From Allocoleopsis franciscana PCC 7113 (GTDB lineage Bacteria; Cyanobacteriota; Cyanobacteriia; Cyanobacteriales; Coleofasciculaceae), in assembly GCF_000317515.1 (NCBI RefSeq), contig NC_019738.1, positions 4,118,001-4,182,000 of the forward strand: a stretch of 64,000 nt of DNA, written 5' to 3'. The notes beneath the pieces are model-generated. The model saw only the letters and a program-made list of their open reading frames with translations. It did not search any database and was not told the origin of the DNA. Every line of letters begins with the position of its first letter. Within the stretch, counting starts at the first letter, position 1. The position numbers and the translations under genes were made by a program. Below, in pieces: positions 44,564 through 53,530 of the stretch.

Positions 44564-45907
44564 TTAAGCAGCTTTTTTTGTCCGTTTTTTGTGTGGTGTT
44601 TTTCCTTTTTTCACTACTGGGTAACGAGTTTTTTTAGTACGTTTGTTCCCGGCTTGCCAACCCGGAGACTTTCCACGGGGTTTGGGAGAGACAGCCGGTG
44701 TGCCAATCTCCGGTAAAAGTAATGCGAACGACTCAGCCACCCGCCCAGGAGTTAAATTTGACAGGGGTTTTTGCCAAGGAAGGTGGTGTTGTGCCACCAA
44801 GTCTCTAGCTAACCATAATTCCCAAGTCAATATGGGCATTAAATCACTCCACCTTTCACATTGGCATGGAGTACTCAGTTGAGGAACTGTCCAATGTAAT
44901 CGTTGTTTAAGAAAACGATACCAGTGGTCAACAGCAAAGCGACGTAAATATTGTCGCCAAATCTCAGGCAGGGGCAGCATTTCCTGACCTACCCACACCA
45001 ACCATAACGGTTGAGACTTTGAGTGTGATTGCTCCGGCAGGATACGTTCGACTAAAATTAATTGCATAGCAATTGAAGCACTACCAGAAAAATGCAGGTC
45101 TTGCCACATCCGGACTCGAAGTTGCCCAAACCTTGAGTCCTCAACTTCAACCATTTCAGTAGCTTCCCACCAAGTTGATGAGTCGTTGAGCTTAAATTTT
45201 TGACCATGTTTTCTGGGTCGTCCCTTACCTGTATAGGCAGGAGGTGCTGAGTATAAACAACGATTAGAACGAATCCTCATCAAAAAGTCGGCTTCTATCT
45301 GGGCTGTTTGATTGAGCAAGGAAGCATTGCCATATTCACTATCGAGTAAAATCATCGGACGTAGTGGCAAATACTTACAAGCTTGTTTGATTTGCCAAGC
45401 AGCTTTGCTAATCGGATTCTCCCAACTGGTAATCCGCTCATGTCTCAAAGGTAATGCCCAACTGCCCTTATGTTCGGGTATCCAAGCTATGGTACTGTAT
45501 CCTTGACCGATACTAATCGGTTTGTTGGAAGCGATCGCACTTGGCTGATGGCAGTAAGTACGGTCTTGCAATGTTGGTGAATGAACTCTTGCCCAAGCCG
45601 TATGATCTACGGCTAAAACGGGGCGCTCCTGCACTAGTATCTGTTTGATATACAGGCGCATTAACTTGTTGCGATTCGGTCTACAGTCTTGTAGAGCTTC
45701 ATATATGCTCGGCCACTTCCGTCGAAAAAAGGGACTTAAAGAAAATTCAGCTAGGCTATAGACATTGCGAGTTGTGAGTACAGCATCAGTCAACTCAAAA
45801 GTAGCATCCTGCGCGAAGTTAATTAAGTCGTAAACTTGTTGGCGAAATTCTTGAAGTTGTTTATAGTTCATGCAGGGGAGAAATGATCGATTTTGGTTAA
45901 TTATCAT
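44564..45907 (-). CDS. DDE-type transposase
   Basis: The 447-residue product has the RNase-H-fold layout of DDE transposases. D101 in LAVDHTAWAR and D189 in MILLDSEYGNA are the first two metal ligands. HWYRFLKQRLHW matches the C-terminal Y-R-K signature, but the residue usually Glu before HWYRF is Asp (VDHWYRF). The C-terminus is very basic (KRTKKTRYPVVKKGKTPHKKRTKK). It resembles IS701/DDE_5-like enzymes, common in cyanobacteria. The ATG at 45907 is preceded by GGGGAGAA; a second in-frame ATG at 45871 is possible. The reading frame is intact, so the element may be active. Confidence 0.9.
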   Translation of the reverse strand: MIINQNRSFLPCMNYKQLQEFRQQVYDLINFAQDATFELTDAVLTTRNVYSLAEFSLSPFFRRKWPSIYEALQDCRPNRNKLMRLYIKQILVQERPVLAVDHTAWARVHSPTLQDRTYCHQPSAIASNKPISIGQGYSTIAWIPEHKGSWALPLRHERITSWENPISKAAWQIKQACKYLPLRPMILLDSEYGNASLLNQTAQIEADFLMRIRSNRCLYSAPPAYTGKGRPRKHGQKFKLNDSSTWWEATEMVEVEDSRFGQLRVRMWQDLHFSGSASIAMQLILVERILPEQSHSKSQPLWLVWVGQEMLPLPEIWRQYLRRFAVDHWYRFLKQRLHWTVPQLSTPCQCERWSDLMPILTWELWLARDLVAQHHLPWQKPLSNLTPGRVAESFALLLPEIGTPAVSPKPRGKSPGWQAGNKRTKKTRYPVVKKGKTPHKKRTKKAA

Positions 45908-45916
45908 TTTCTCCCC
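45875..45916 (-). promoter_or_regulatory. Hairpin covering the transposase translation start
   Basis: GGGGAGAAATGAT (45875-45887) and its near-inverse ATCATTTTCTCCCC (45903-45916) can fold in the transcript, burying the GGGGAG ribosome binding site and the first ATG. Such start-site hairpins often limit transposase translation when transcription comes from outside the element. The interpretation is inferred. Confidence 0.55.
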
Positions 45917-46183
45917 TTTCCCATGACTTATACATGTCAGGTTGGATGCTCTTGATTAGGGTAGACACGGAAACACAGAACCGGAGAGACACACGCGAGA
46001 GTTTTTGTTCTGGGCAATCATCCCGGCTTGAGCTTAAGTCTGTATCATTTCATGTCAGTTTCATTGCGCTGAGTTTTATTCGCGATTGGCACTCGCGAAC
46101 TTGACTAATTTTTTTGCCGTAATTACTGCTTCTCTACTCGGCACTCCTTGCCATCGTAGTCTAAACTCCAGTTATTACACATC

Positions 46184-46209
46184 GCTGCTTCTTGCTCACA
46201 AGAAGCAGC
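46184..46209. repeat. Perfect 10-bp hairpin beside the insertion sequence
   Basis: GCTGCTTCTT, loop GCTCAC, AAGAAGCAGC. No T-run follows on either strand. It begins 13 bases outside the right end of the insertion sequence, and such stable hairpins can be preferred landing sites. The remaining gap up to 46378 has no gene. Confidence 0.6.
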
Positions 46210-46378
46210 GGAGTCAATGGATTTGGGATTGTCCTGTGCCTAAGGGTGATGATAGAGACGCTAAATGTGGACAGATTGAATGCCTGTTCGCTTAGCCACG
46301 AACCCAGCGTTAATTTTCCTCTAGTTTCTCCACTAGGACACCTATCTTCACTGTCGCCGTATCGCCCAAATCTGTTCC

Positions 46379-48187
46379 TCAATTAGGCCGCGCTTGCTTA
46401 TCTTTCGAGGGTTGAGGAGGCTTTTTATTAAAATAAGCCTCTAGAACTTGAAGCGTCATTGGCGCTGCGACCTTACTCCCACCGCCACCAGAATGTTCAG
46501 CAAAAGCCACCACCACAATCTCTGGTTTATCAGCAGGCGCGTAAGCTCCAAACCAAGCATGGGGCTTACCGGGAGGAGCCTCTGCGGTTCCACTTTTCCC
46601 GGCAATAGGTGGCATGTATGGCACATCTAAAGCCTTGCCCGTACCAGCCGATATCACTTCTCGCAAGCCCTGACGTATCACCTTGATGGTAGTCGGTTTG
46701 ATGTTGAGAGACTTGCGCCAGCTTTTTGACTCCTCATTGTCCTTGAGCAAGTGAGGTTTAACCCGATAACCACCATTGGCGGGTGTAGCAAACATCACCG
46801 CTACTTGTAAGGGAGTGGCCTGGGTAAAGCCCTGACCAATCGACATATTCACCGTATCGCCAACCGTCCAGTCCCATTTATAAACCTTCTGCTTCCAGGC
46901 GGCATCGGCAACTAAACCTTGGGCTTCTTCCGATAGCTCAATTCCAGTTTTTTGACCAAAGCCATACTTCCGTGACCACTCAATCAGTGTTGGCCCGCCT
47001 GCACCTCTGCCAATTTGACCAAAGAAAGTATTACTGCTCATCGCCAAAGCCCTGACAAATCCGATAGGACCGAAGCCTGCCTTGTTCCACTCCCCAAAGG
47101 CGGTATTACCCACTTGTAGCGCCGCATAAGTGGGGAGGATAGTGCTCGGAGCGTATTTGCCCGATTCCATCCCGGCAGTTGCCGTGACGACTTTAAAGGT
47201 ACTCGCGGGAGGAAAGCCCCGCATTGAGCGGTTAACAAAGGGATTGCCTTTACCTTGCAGTTGCTTCCAAGTGGCTGCGGTAATCCGAGTCGAGAAAATA
47301 TTGGGGTCAAAGGTGGGACGGCTAACCATCGCCAAAACAGCACCATTATTAGGATCGAGGGCAACAATTGCCCCCTTTCGATTCCCTAAAGCCGCTTCCG
47401 CTGCCTTCTGCACCTTCAAATCCAGGGTTAACTGCACATCTTTACCGGATTTCGCTTTTTTTTGACCCAAAACCCTCAGGACTTGACCCGCGCCATCCAC
47501 CTCGACCTGCTGACCTCCCCATTCGCCTCGCAGTTTATCCTCAAATGCCTGCTCGACGCCCATTTGACCGACAATATCGCCCATGCGGTAGCCTTCGGAT
47601 TTACGCTTGGCAAGCTCTTCATCATTAAGTTCCCCGGTGTAACCGAGGACGTGAGCCGCTAAATCGCCGTTGGGGTAGTTCCGCACCGCTTCAATATCCA
47701 CCTCGACCCCTTCGAGTTGGTTACTGTATTCCGCCAGGGCTGTAATTTGAGCCGGACTGATGTCCCGTTCAATCCGGATCAGAGAGGGCGAGTTAAAGCC
47801 TGCTCGTTCTACACGTTTTTGGATATCCGCTTCTGGAATATTCAACGTCTTCGAGAGGCGTTGGCGGGTTTGAGGCCAGTCTCCCTTCTTGAGCGCGATA
47901 GGCCACAGATAAACCGCATAAGACAAGCGACTGCTGGCCAACACTCGACCCTTACGGTCAAAAATATTGCCCCGCACCGGTTGCTTGGGAATCAGACGAA
48001 TCCGGTTATTTTCTGCCAACTGTCGGTTACGCGAACCTTGCATCAACTGTAGGTAAGCTAAACGACTGCCCATTCCTCCGACGAGGAAAGCGCTCACGAA
48101 CAGCATGACAAAGATAGATTGGTAATTGCGCCCAACAGTGCGGGGAGTCGGTTTACGTCCCCCGGAAGAAGGCTGAAAGACAGACAT
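46379..48187 (-). CDS. mrdA: Penicillin-binding protein 2, copy A
   Basis: The 602-residue class B PBP is a peptidoglycan transpeptidase for lateral-wall synthesis. It has one N-terminal membrane helix (SIFVMLFVSAFLVGGMGSRLAYL, about 24-46), a dimerisation domain with RGNIFDRKGRVLASS, then the catalytic domain: S329-T-F-K332 in FPPASTFKVV, SSNTFF and GKSGTAE. It is the downstream member of a tandem pair with the gene at 48515-50353, close to it in sequence and, over part of the catalytic domain, nearly identical in DNA. The tail is short and Lys/Pro-rich. The 327-base gap between the two copies has its own repeat array, so they need not share a transcript. Confidence 0.93.
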   Translation of the reverse strand: MSVFQPSSGGRKPTPRTVGRNYQSIFVMLFVSAFLVGGMGSRLAYLQLMQGSRNRQLAENNRIRLIPKQPVRGNIFDRKGRVLASSRLSYAVYLWPIALKKGDWPQTRQRLSKTLNIPEADIQKRVERAGFNSPSLIRIERDISPAQITALAEYSNQLEGVEVDIEAVRNYPNGDLAAHVLGYTGELNDEELAKRKSEGYRMGDIVGQMGVEQAFEDKLRGEWGGQQVEVDGAGQVLRVLGQKKAKSGKDVQLTLDLKVQKAAEAALGNRKGAIVALDPNNGAVLAMVSRPTFDPNIFSTRITAATWKQLQGKGNPFVNRSMRGFPPASTFKVVTATAGMESGKYAPSTILPTYAALQVGNTAFGEWNKAGFGPIGFVRALAMSSNTFFGQIGRGAGGPTLIEWSRKYGFGQKTGIELSEEAQGLVADAAWKQKVYKWDWTVGDTVNMSIGQGFTQATPLQVAVMFATPANGGYRVKPHLLKDNEESKSWRKSLNIKPTTIKVIRQGLREVISAGTGKALDVPYMPPIAGKSGTAEAPPGKPHAWFGAYAPADKPEIVVVAFAEHSGGGGSKVAAPMTLQVLEAYFNKKPPQPSKDKQARPN

Positions 48188-48428
48188 ATCAGAAAATTTT
48201 CCCGGCAGGAGTCCGTTTAAATTTTCACCTATTCTATTGTTTATTGCGACTTTTTTGTGCTATTTACCCAACTTTCGGTTTTTAGGGGGTCAATGGGGAA
48301 TGGGTAATGGGCAGGTAATCAGGGTTTTTGACTTGTGTCTGATGAATTGTCCATTCCCTTCGTGCAGGGGCATAAATAACTATCCAGTTGAAACAGGTTA
48401 TAAAAGCTTCGTGTACCAACTTTCTTCC

Positions 48429-48512
48429 CTCCTGCCTCCTGCCTTCTGCCTCCTGCCTCCTGCCTTCTGCCTCCTGCCTCCTGCCTCCTGCCTCCTGCCT
48501 TCTGCCTTCTTA
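48429..48512. repeat. Heptamer array (CTYCTGC)
   Basis: Eleven perfect 7-base units plus a partial, of the two types CTCCTGC and CTTCTGC, run up to two bases from the stop codon of PBP2 copy B. A few units of the same kind occur at about 44436-44480. This is a typical short tandemly repeated sequence of filamentous cyanobacteria. Confidence 0.92.
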
Positions 48513-48514
48513 GA

Positions 48515-50353
48515 CTAGTTACGAGCTGCTGGTTTAGGTTTAGAAGTCGGAGCCTCTGACTTCGGTTTGGGGATTAAGCCTGGATTGTTGTGCTTAAAGT
48601 AAGCCTCCATCACTTCGCGTACCATGGGACCGGCTACCGAACCGCCGCCACCCCCAGAATGTTCGGCAAATGCCAATACCACAATCTCTGGTTTATCCGC
48701 AGGCGCATAGGCTCCAAACCAAGCATGAGATTTTCCGGGAGGCGCTTCAGCCGTGCCACTTTTTCCGGCGGAGGGCGGGAGTTCGGGGACGTTCAACGCC
48801 TTGCCCGTGCCCGCTGCCACTACTTCTCGCAAGCCTTGGCGTATCACCTTAAGGGTCGGCGGTTTGATGTTGAGAGACTGACGCCAGCTTTTTGACTCCT
48901 CATTATCCTTGAGTAAGTGAGGTTTCACCCGATAACCCCCATTGGCTGGCACAGCAAACATCACCGCTACTTGTAAGGGAGTGGCCTGGGTAAAGCCCTG
49001 ACCAATTGACATATTCACCGTATCGCCAACCGTCCAGTCCCATTTATAAACCTTCTGCTTCCAGGCGGCATCGGCAACTAAACCTTGGGCTTCTTCCGAT
49101 AGCTCAATACCAGTTTTTTGACCAAAGCCATACTTACGTGCCCACTCAATCAGGGCGGGGCCGCCTGCACCTCGACCAATCTGACCAAAGAAAGTATTGC
49201 TGCTCATTGCCAAAGCCCTGACAAATCCGATGGAACCAAAGCCCGCATGGTTCCACTCCCCAAAAGCCGTTCCGCCCACTTGCAGCGCCGCAAAAGTAGG
49301 GAGGATGGTGCTGGGAGAGTATTTACCTGATTCCATGCCAGCGGTGGCGGTGACGACTTTAAAGGTACTCGCGGGAGGGAAGCCCCGCATCGAACGGTTA
49401 ACAAAGGGGTTGCCTTTGCCTTGCAGTTGCTTCCAGGTGGCGGCGGTAATCCGAGTCGAGAAAATGTTGGGGTCAAAGGTGGGACGGCTGACCATCGCTA
49501 AGACAGCGCCTGTGTTTGGGTTGAGAGCCACAATTGCGCCTTTTTGCTCACCTAACGCCTTCTCTGCGGCTTTCTGAACATCTAAATCCAGGGTTAACTG
49601 CACATCCTTACCGGATTTGGCTTTTTTCTGACCCAAAACCCTCAGGACATGACCCGCACCATCTACTTCGACCTGCTGGCCTCCCCATTCGCCCCGGAGC
49701 TGGCTTTCAAAGGCTTCTTCGACGCCCATTTGACCGACAATATCGCCCATGCGGTAGCCTTCGGATTTACGCTTGGCGAGTTCTTCATCGTTGAGTTCCC
49801 CGGTGTAACCGAGAACGTGAGCCGCCATAGCGCCGTTGGGATAATCCCGCACTGCTTCAATATCGACCTCAACCCCCTCAAGTTGGTTACTGTATTCTTC
49901 CATGGCTGTGATCTGAGCCGGAGTGATGCCACGGGCAATCCGCAGGAGTGAGGGAGAGTTATAGCCGGCTTTTTCTAAACGTTTTTCAATCTCACCTTCT
50001 GGGATATTCAAAATCTTGGAGACGAGTTTCAGGGTTTCAGGCCATTCGGCCTTCTTGCGGGCAAGGGGCCAAATATACACCGCGTGAGACAACCGACTGC
50101 TAGCTAACACTCGACCCTTACGGTCAAAAATATTGCCCCGAACCGGTTGCTTGGGAATCAGACGAATCCGGTTATTGTCTGCCAACTGTTGGTTGCGATT
50201 TCCCTCCAGCAACTGTAGATAAACTAAGCGAGCGCTCATACCTCCGACGAGGAAGATGCTCACGAACAGCATGACAAAGATGGATTGATAGTTACGCCCA
50301 ACAGTACGGGGGGTAGGTTTACGCCCTAGGGAGGGAGGCTGATTAACAGTCAT
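48515..50353 (-). CDS. mrdA: Penicillin-binding protein 2, copy B
   Basis: The 612-residue class B PBP shares with copy A the N-terminal helix, RGNIFDRKGRVLASS, active serine S329 (STFK), SSNTFF and GKSGTAEAPPG. Its C-terminus is about ten residues longer and rich in Pro/Lys/Ser. Divergence from copy A is concentrated in the dimerisation domain (residues about 85-175), while about 300-480 are almost identical. It probably acts with the RodA/MreB elongation machinery, but neither gene is nearby. One copy may be specialised, for instance for septum or branching. ATG at 50353; 336 bases separate it from the divergent pot locus. Confidence 0.93.
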   Translation of the reverse strand: MTVNQPPSLGRKPTPRTVGRNYQSIFVMLFVSIFLVGGMSARLVYLQLLEGNRNQQLADNNRIRLIPKQPVRGNIFDRKGRVLASSRLSHAVYIWPLARKKAEWPETLKLVSKILNIPEGEIEKRLEKAGYNSPSLLRIARGITPAQITAMEEYSNQLEGVEVDIEAVRDYPNGAMAAHVLGYTGELNDEELAKRKSEGYRMGDIVGQMGVEEAFESQLRGEWGGQQVEVDGAGHVLRVLGQKKAKSGKDVQLTLDLDVQKAAEKALGEQKGAIVALNPNTGAVLAMVSRPTFDPNIFSTRITAATWKQLQGKGNPFVNRSMRGFPPASTFKVVTATAGMESGKYSPSTILPTFAALQVGGTAFGEWNHAGFGSIGFVRALAMSSNTFFGQIGRGAGGPALIEWARKYGFGQKTGIELSEEAQGLVADAAWKQKVYKWDWTVGDTVNMSIGQGFTQATPLQVAVMFAVPANGGYRVKPHLLKDNEESKSWRQSLNIKPPTLKVIRQGLREVVAAGTGKALNVPELPPSAGKSGTAEAPPGKSHAWFGAYAPADKPEIVVLAFAEHSGGGGGSVAGPMVREVMEAYFKHNNPGLIPKPKSEAPTSKPKPAARN

Positions 50354-50397
50354 ATCAGAAATCGTACAGGATGGAGTCCAAACAAGTTTTGACTGGG

Positions 50398-50448
50398 TTG
50401 AGGGTTGAGCAGGATGTCCCCAGCTAGAAGAAGCGGCTCAACCCTCAA
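50398..50448. promoter_or_regulatory. 13-bp perfect inverted repeat in the PBP2/pot divergent region
   Basis: TTGAGGGTTGAGC (50398-50410) is exactly mirrored by GCTCAACCCTCAA (50436-50448) with a 25-base loop. No T-run follows. It lies between the divergent PBP2 copy B and potA genes and could be an operator, a structured leader or a repeat. The rest of the 336-base gap shows no gene. Confidence 0.5.
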
Positions 50449-50689
50449 CTGAGGATACGTGTTTTTTGATTTATGGCAAGGGGGTGACCCAAATTTTAGT
50501 GCTAGCGTGAGCGGAGTATTTCTACCGCCACTAGCGGAATATAACGCCAATGAAGTATGAGTTGGTCATCGGAATACATCAAGACCGTCGAGTAGACAGA
50601 TAAAATAATCCCAGGTAGGGAAACGACGCTTAACCAAACAGACAGACTCGCCCTCGAAATTGGGCATCGCCGCTGTTGAACTAATCACT

Positions 50690-51820
50690 ATGTCTCAAAC
50701 TTCCGTTAAAGAACAACGCGCTCCGGATACTGCGACTGAGCTTGATGTTGAACTCCGCAAGGTGTTCAAAGTTTTTGCTGGAGAGACGGCTGTCCGGGGT
50801 GTAGACTTGCAGATTCACCGGGGAGAATTTTTTAGTATCCTCGGCCCATCGGGTTGTGGAAAGACAACAACCCTGCGATTGGTGGCTGGCTTTGAGACCC
50901 CCTCAGCGGGAGAGGTGCTGATTCAGGGGCAGCTGATGAATCATATCCCTCCACACCGACGCCCGGTGAATACGGTGTTTCAAAGCTATGCTCTGTTCAA
51001 TCACTTAAGGGTGTCGGAAAATATCGCCTTTGGTCTGCGGTTGAAAAAGCTCAAAAGCGCTGATGTTGAAGAGCGGGTGAAACAAGCGCTCAAACAAGTG
51101 AAAATGGAGGCTTACGCAAATCGGTTTCCAGGGCAACTGTCTGGAGGGCAACAGCAACGAGTGGCGTTAGCACGAGCTTTGGTGAATCGACCGGCGGTGT
51201 TGTTGTTGGATGAGCCTTTGGGGGCGTTGGATTTGAAATTGCGTAAGGAAATGCAGGTCGAGCTGTCGAATCTGCATCAAGAGTTAGGGTTAACGTTTAT
51301 TATGGTGACCCATGACCAAGAAGAAGCGTTGAGCCTGTCTGACCGGATTGCGGTGATGCGCGGTGGAAAAATTGAGCAAGTGGGTTCCCCGACGGAAATC
51401 TACGAACGTCCCCGCACGACCTTTGTCGCCGATTTTATTGGAGATACCAATTTATTTAAGGGGCGCATCGAATCTTCAGACGCCTCTTCGCTTCAAATTC
51501 TCACCCCAACAGGTCTGAAGATTGTTGTGCAATCGAAGCCGCCCAGCCATGCGGCGGCACAGGCTCAAGAAATGGTGGTCAGTATACGGCCTGAAAAAAT
51601 TCGTCTCTCCCTGTCTCCCCCAGAGTCAACCATCAATTGCTTTGAGGGTTATCTCCAGCATGTGATGTACTTGGGGACACATGTGCATTATGTGGTGGAG
51701 TTGGAGAGTGGCGATCGCATAACCGTCAGGCTACCCAACGTCACTCATAAATTACCTGATACTAACACTCCAGTATACGCTCGTTGGGCACCTGCTGATT
51801 GTCTCGCGTTGGAGGAGTGA
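50690..51820 (+). CDS. potA: Polyamine ABC transporter ATP-binding protein
   Basis: The ATG at 50690 (MSQTSVKEQRAPDT) is preferred to an in-frame TTG at 50660. The 376-residue ATPase has Walker A GPSGCGKTTT, the ABC signature LSGGQQQRVALARAL, Walker B VLLLDEPLGALD and the switch His in MVTHDQEEAL, followed by a C-terminal TOBE-like beta domain (VSIRPEKIRLS). It powers uptake of spermidine/putrescine, judged by the linked potD-, potB- and potC-like genes. First of the pot locus; the next gene starts 4 bases after its stop. Confidence 0.94.
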   Translation: MSQTSVKEQRAPDTATELDVELRKVFKVFAGETAVRGVDLQIHRGEFFSILGPSGCGKTTTLRLVAGFETPSAGEVLIQGQLMNHIPPHRRPVNTVFQSYALFNHLRVSENIAFGLRLKKLKSADVEERVKQALKQVKMEAYANRFPGQLSGGQQQRVALARALVNRPAVLLLDEPLGALDLKLRKEMQVELSNLHQELGLTFIMVTHDQEEALSLSDRIAVMRGGKIEQVGSPTEIYERPRTTFVADFIGDTNLFKGRIESSDASSLQILTPTGLKIVVQSKPPSHAAAQAQEMVVSIRPEKIRLSLSPPESTINCFEGYLQHVMYLGTHVHYVVELESGDRITVRLPNVTHKLPDTNTPVYARWAPADCLALEE

Positions 51821-51824
51821 GGCC

Positions 51825-52232
51825 ATGTCAATAACGGGCATGAGTTCGTTTTTACAGGAGTTGGAGTCTTACTGCTTTTCTGTCGCGATTGTCACATTTC
51901 TCGATAGTAACCGTGAACCCATGGTCATTACCCTAACGCGCCAAGGGCAACAAGTCACCTATGGCGACGATTGGGGCATCAAAGAATTATTCATCTCCAA
52001 ACTGTTATGGGACTGCAATCCTTCCGGTTCGCTGATTTTGCGCTCCTTCACCCAAGAAATCGACGAATTCACTCAGTTACCGATTAAAGAACTGCGGGGT
52101 TACATTCTCCAAGGTGACGGAGATGACTTGGCATTTGAAAAACTATCCCCCAAAGCCATGTTCGCCTGTCACAATACCGACGCCCAAACCGATGAACCTC
52201 TTGCTTTAGAGCAATCCGTGCGCTACTGCTAA
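51825..52232 (+). CDS. Unknown small protein inside the pot operon
   Basis: The 135-residue soluble product MSITGMSSFLQELESYCFSVAIVTFLDSNREPMVITLTRQGQQVTYGDDWG is not recognised. It contains four cysteines and an acidic C-terminal third. It lies 4 bases after potA and 124 bases before potD, an invariant-looking position that suggests a role in polyamine uptake or its control. No signal peptide or membrane helix. Confidence 0.82.
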   Translation: MSITGMSSFLQELESYCFSVAIVTFLDSNREPMVITLTRQGQQVTYGDDWGIKELFISKLLWDCNPSGSLILRSFTQEIDEFTQLPIKELRGYILQGDGDDLAFEKLSPKAMFACHNTDAQTDEPLALEQSVRYC

Positions 52233-52290
52233 GAAGTGGATTAAACTTTGGCTGGTTAAAAGTTGACAAATAAAAAGTTCTAATCCTATA

Positions 52291-52348
52291 AAAACCTTCA
52301 ACTTAAAACCTTAAAACCTTCACCTTAAATTCTTAAAACCTTCAACTT
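52291..52348. repeat. AAAACCTTCAACTT direct repeats before potD
   Basis: AAAACCTTCAACTT occurs at 52291-52304 and 52335-52348, with the variant AAAACCTTCACCTT at 52313-52326. The array ends 8 bases from the potD GTG, leaving no visible Shine-Dalgarno sequence, so potD translation may depend on coupling or on an unstructured leader. Confidence 0.8.
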
Positions 52349-52356
52349 TTTCAATT

Positions 52357-53493
52357 GTGCCTACTCCCGATCAAGATACATTCCTAAAACGTCCTAATCG
52401 GCGTCAGTTCTTAAAGTTAGCCGCCTCGGCAACGCTCAGTAGTACGGCGCTTTCTGGCTGTGGCTGGACGCTGGCTGAAGTGCGTCCGCCAGCCACCGAG
52501 CAAGGTTCTGCAAAAGCATCAAAAGATGTATACATTTACACTTGGGCAGGTTATACCGATCAGGATTTACTCAAACGCTTTGAAAAAGAAACGGGTTTCC
52601 GAGCTGTAGCCGATGTCTTTGATTCTAATGAGGCCATGTTGGCTCGACTTCAGGCAGGCGGTGGGGGTGGTTATAGCATTATCTACCCATCTGATTATAT
52701 GGTGTCGAAAATGTCAGAAATGGGGCTATTGACTCAACTCGACGCCTCTCGCATCACGGGATTAAATCAGTTATTTCCTAAGTTCCGCAATCCTGTTTCC
52801 GACCCAGGCAACCAGTACAGTGTACCTGTAAGCTGGGGCACAACGGGTTTAATTTACAATCCCAAGAAATTAAAGCAGGCACCCGAAGATTGGTCTTATC
52901 TTTGGGAAAATCAACAGCAACTCTCTAAGCGGATGACATTGCTCAATGATGTTCGCGAGGTGATGGGGGCAACGTTGAAAATGTTGGGTTATTCCTATAA
53001 CTCAACCGATCCTCAACACATTCAACAAGCCTATCAAAAGTTAATGGATTTAAAATCTAATCTCGCTTCATTTACTTCTGATGCTTGGCGACCTCAAGTT
53101 TTAAGTGGAGATTTATCAGTAGCCATGTGCTATTCCGCTGATGCTAATGAAGTTATGGGAGAGAATGAAAGCTTGGAGTATGTCGTGCCTAAAAGTGGTT
53201 CTTCTTTGTGGATGGATACTTTGGCGATTCCCAAAAGCGCTCCTAATGTTGAAGGTGCTTACGCTTGGATTAACTTTATGTTGCAACCGGATGTGGCGGC
53301 TGAAGTTTGTAAACGATTGAGTTTCGCTACACCCAATCAAGAGGCTTTTAAGTTGTTACCCCCTGATGTTAAATCCAACCAAAGTCTGTTTCCACCAGAA
53401 GCCATACTAGAAACTTGTGAAAGTATTGCCCCTGTTCCAGAGTCGATTAGTGCTGTTTATGATGGATACTGGACTAAATTAGCGAGTGCTTAA
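52357..53493 (+). CDS. potD: Polyamine-binding periplasmic protein
   Basis: The 378-residue solute-binding protein has a twin-arginine motif NRRQFLKLAAS and a lipobox-like TALSGC, so it is an exported lipoprotein. VYIYTWAGYTDQDLLKRFEKETG and DVFDSNEAMLARLQAGGGGGYSIIYPSDYMV match the PotD/PotF fold, and a C-terminal PNVEGAYAWINFMLQPDVAAEV is standard. It captures spermidine or putrescine and delivers it to PotBC. Start GTG at 52357; an alternative start is not obvious. Confidence 0.93.
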   Translation: MPTPDQDTFLKRPNRRQFLKLAASATLSSTALSGCGWTLAEVRPPATEQGSAKASKDVYIYTWAGYTDQDLLKRFEKETGFRAVADVFDSNEAMLARLQAGGGGGYSIIYPSDYMVSKMSEMGLLTQLDASRITGLNQLFPKFRNPVSDPGNQYSVPVSWGTTGLIYNPKKLKQAPEDWSYLWENQQQLSKRMTLLNDVREVMGATLKMLGYSYNSTDPQHIQQAYQKLMDLKSNLASFTSDAWRPQVLSGDLSVAMCYSADANEVMGENESLEYVVPKSGSSLWMDTLAIPKSAPNVEGAYAWINFMLQPDVAAEVCKRLSFATPNQEAFKLLPPDVKSNQSLFPPEAILETCESIAPVPESISAVYDGYWTKLASA

Positions 53494-53530
53494 GGAAGTA
53501 TGATACTAATCCGTTGGCATGGGAATATTA

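Larger units (their letters stand above)
44486..46171 (-). mobile_element. Insertion sequence with 19-bp terminal inverted repeats
   Basis: The left end CTGGAGATTAGACTACGAC (44486-44504) and the inverse of the right end, CTGGAGTTTAGACTACGAT (46171-46153), match at 17 of 19 positions. They bracket a single transposase gene. The element is about 1.69 kb. I could not find a convincing target duplication: flanks are TAAA on the left and TTAT on the right. It sits between the outer-membrane-like gene and the first PBP2 gene. Confidence 0.85.

Noticed and set aside
46086..46295. Plus-strand frame across the right end of the insertion sequence
   Set aside because: It crosses the terminal inverted repeat and a perfect hairpin; not a gene.
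48429..48512. CRISPR or coding repeat
   Set aside because: Seven-base units without spacers; ends at a stop codon of another gene.
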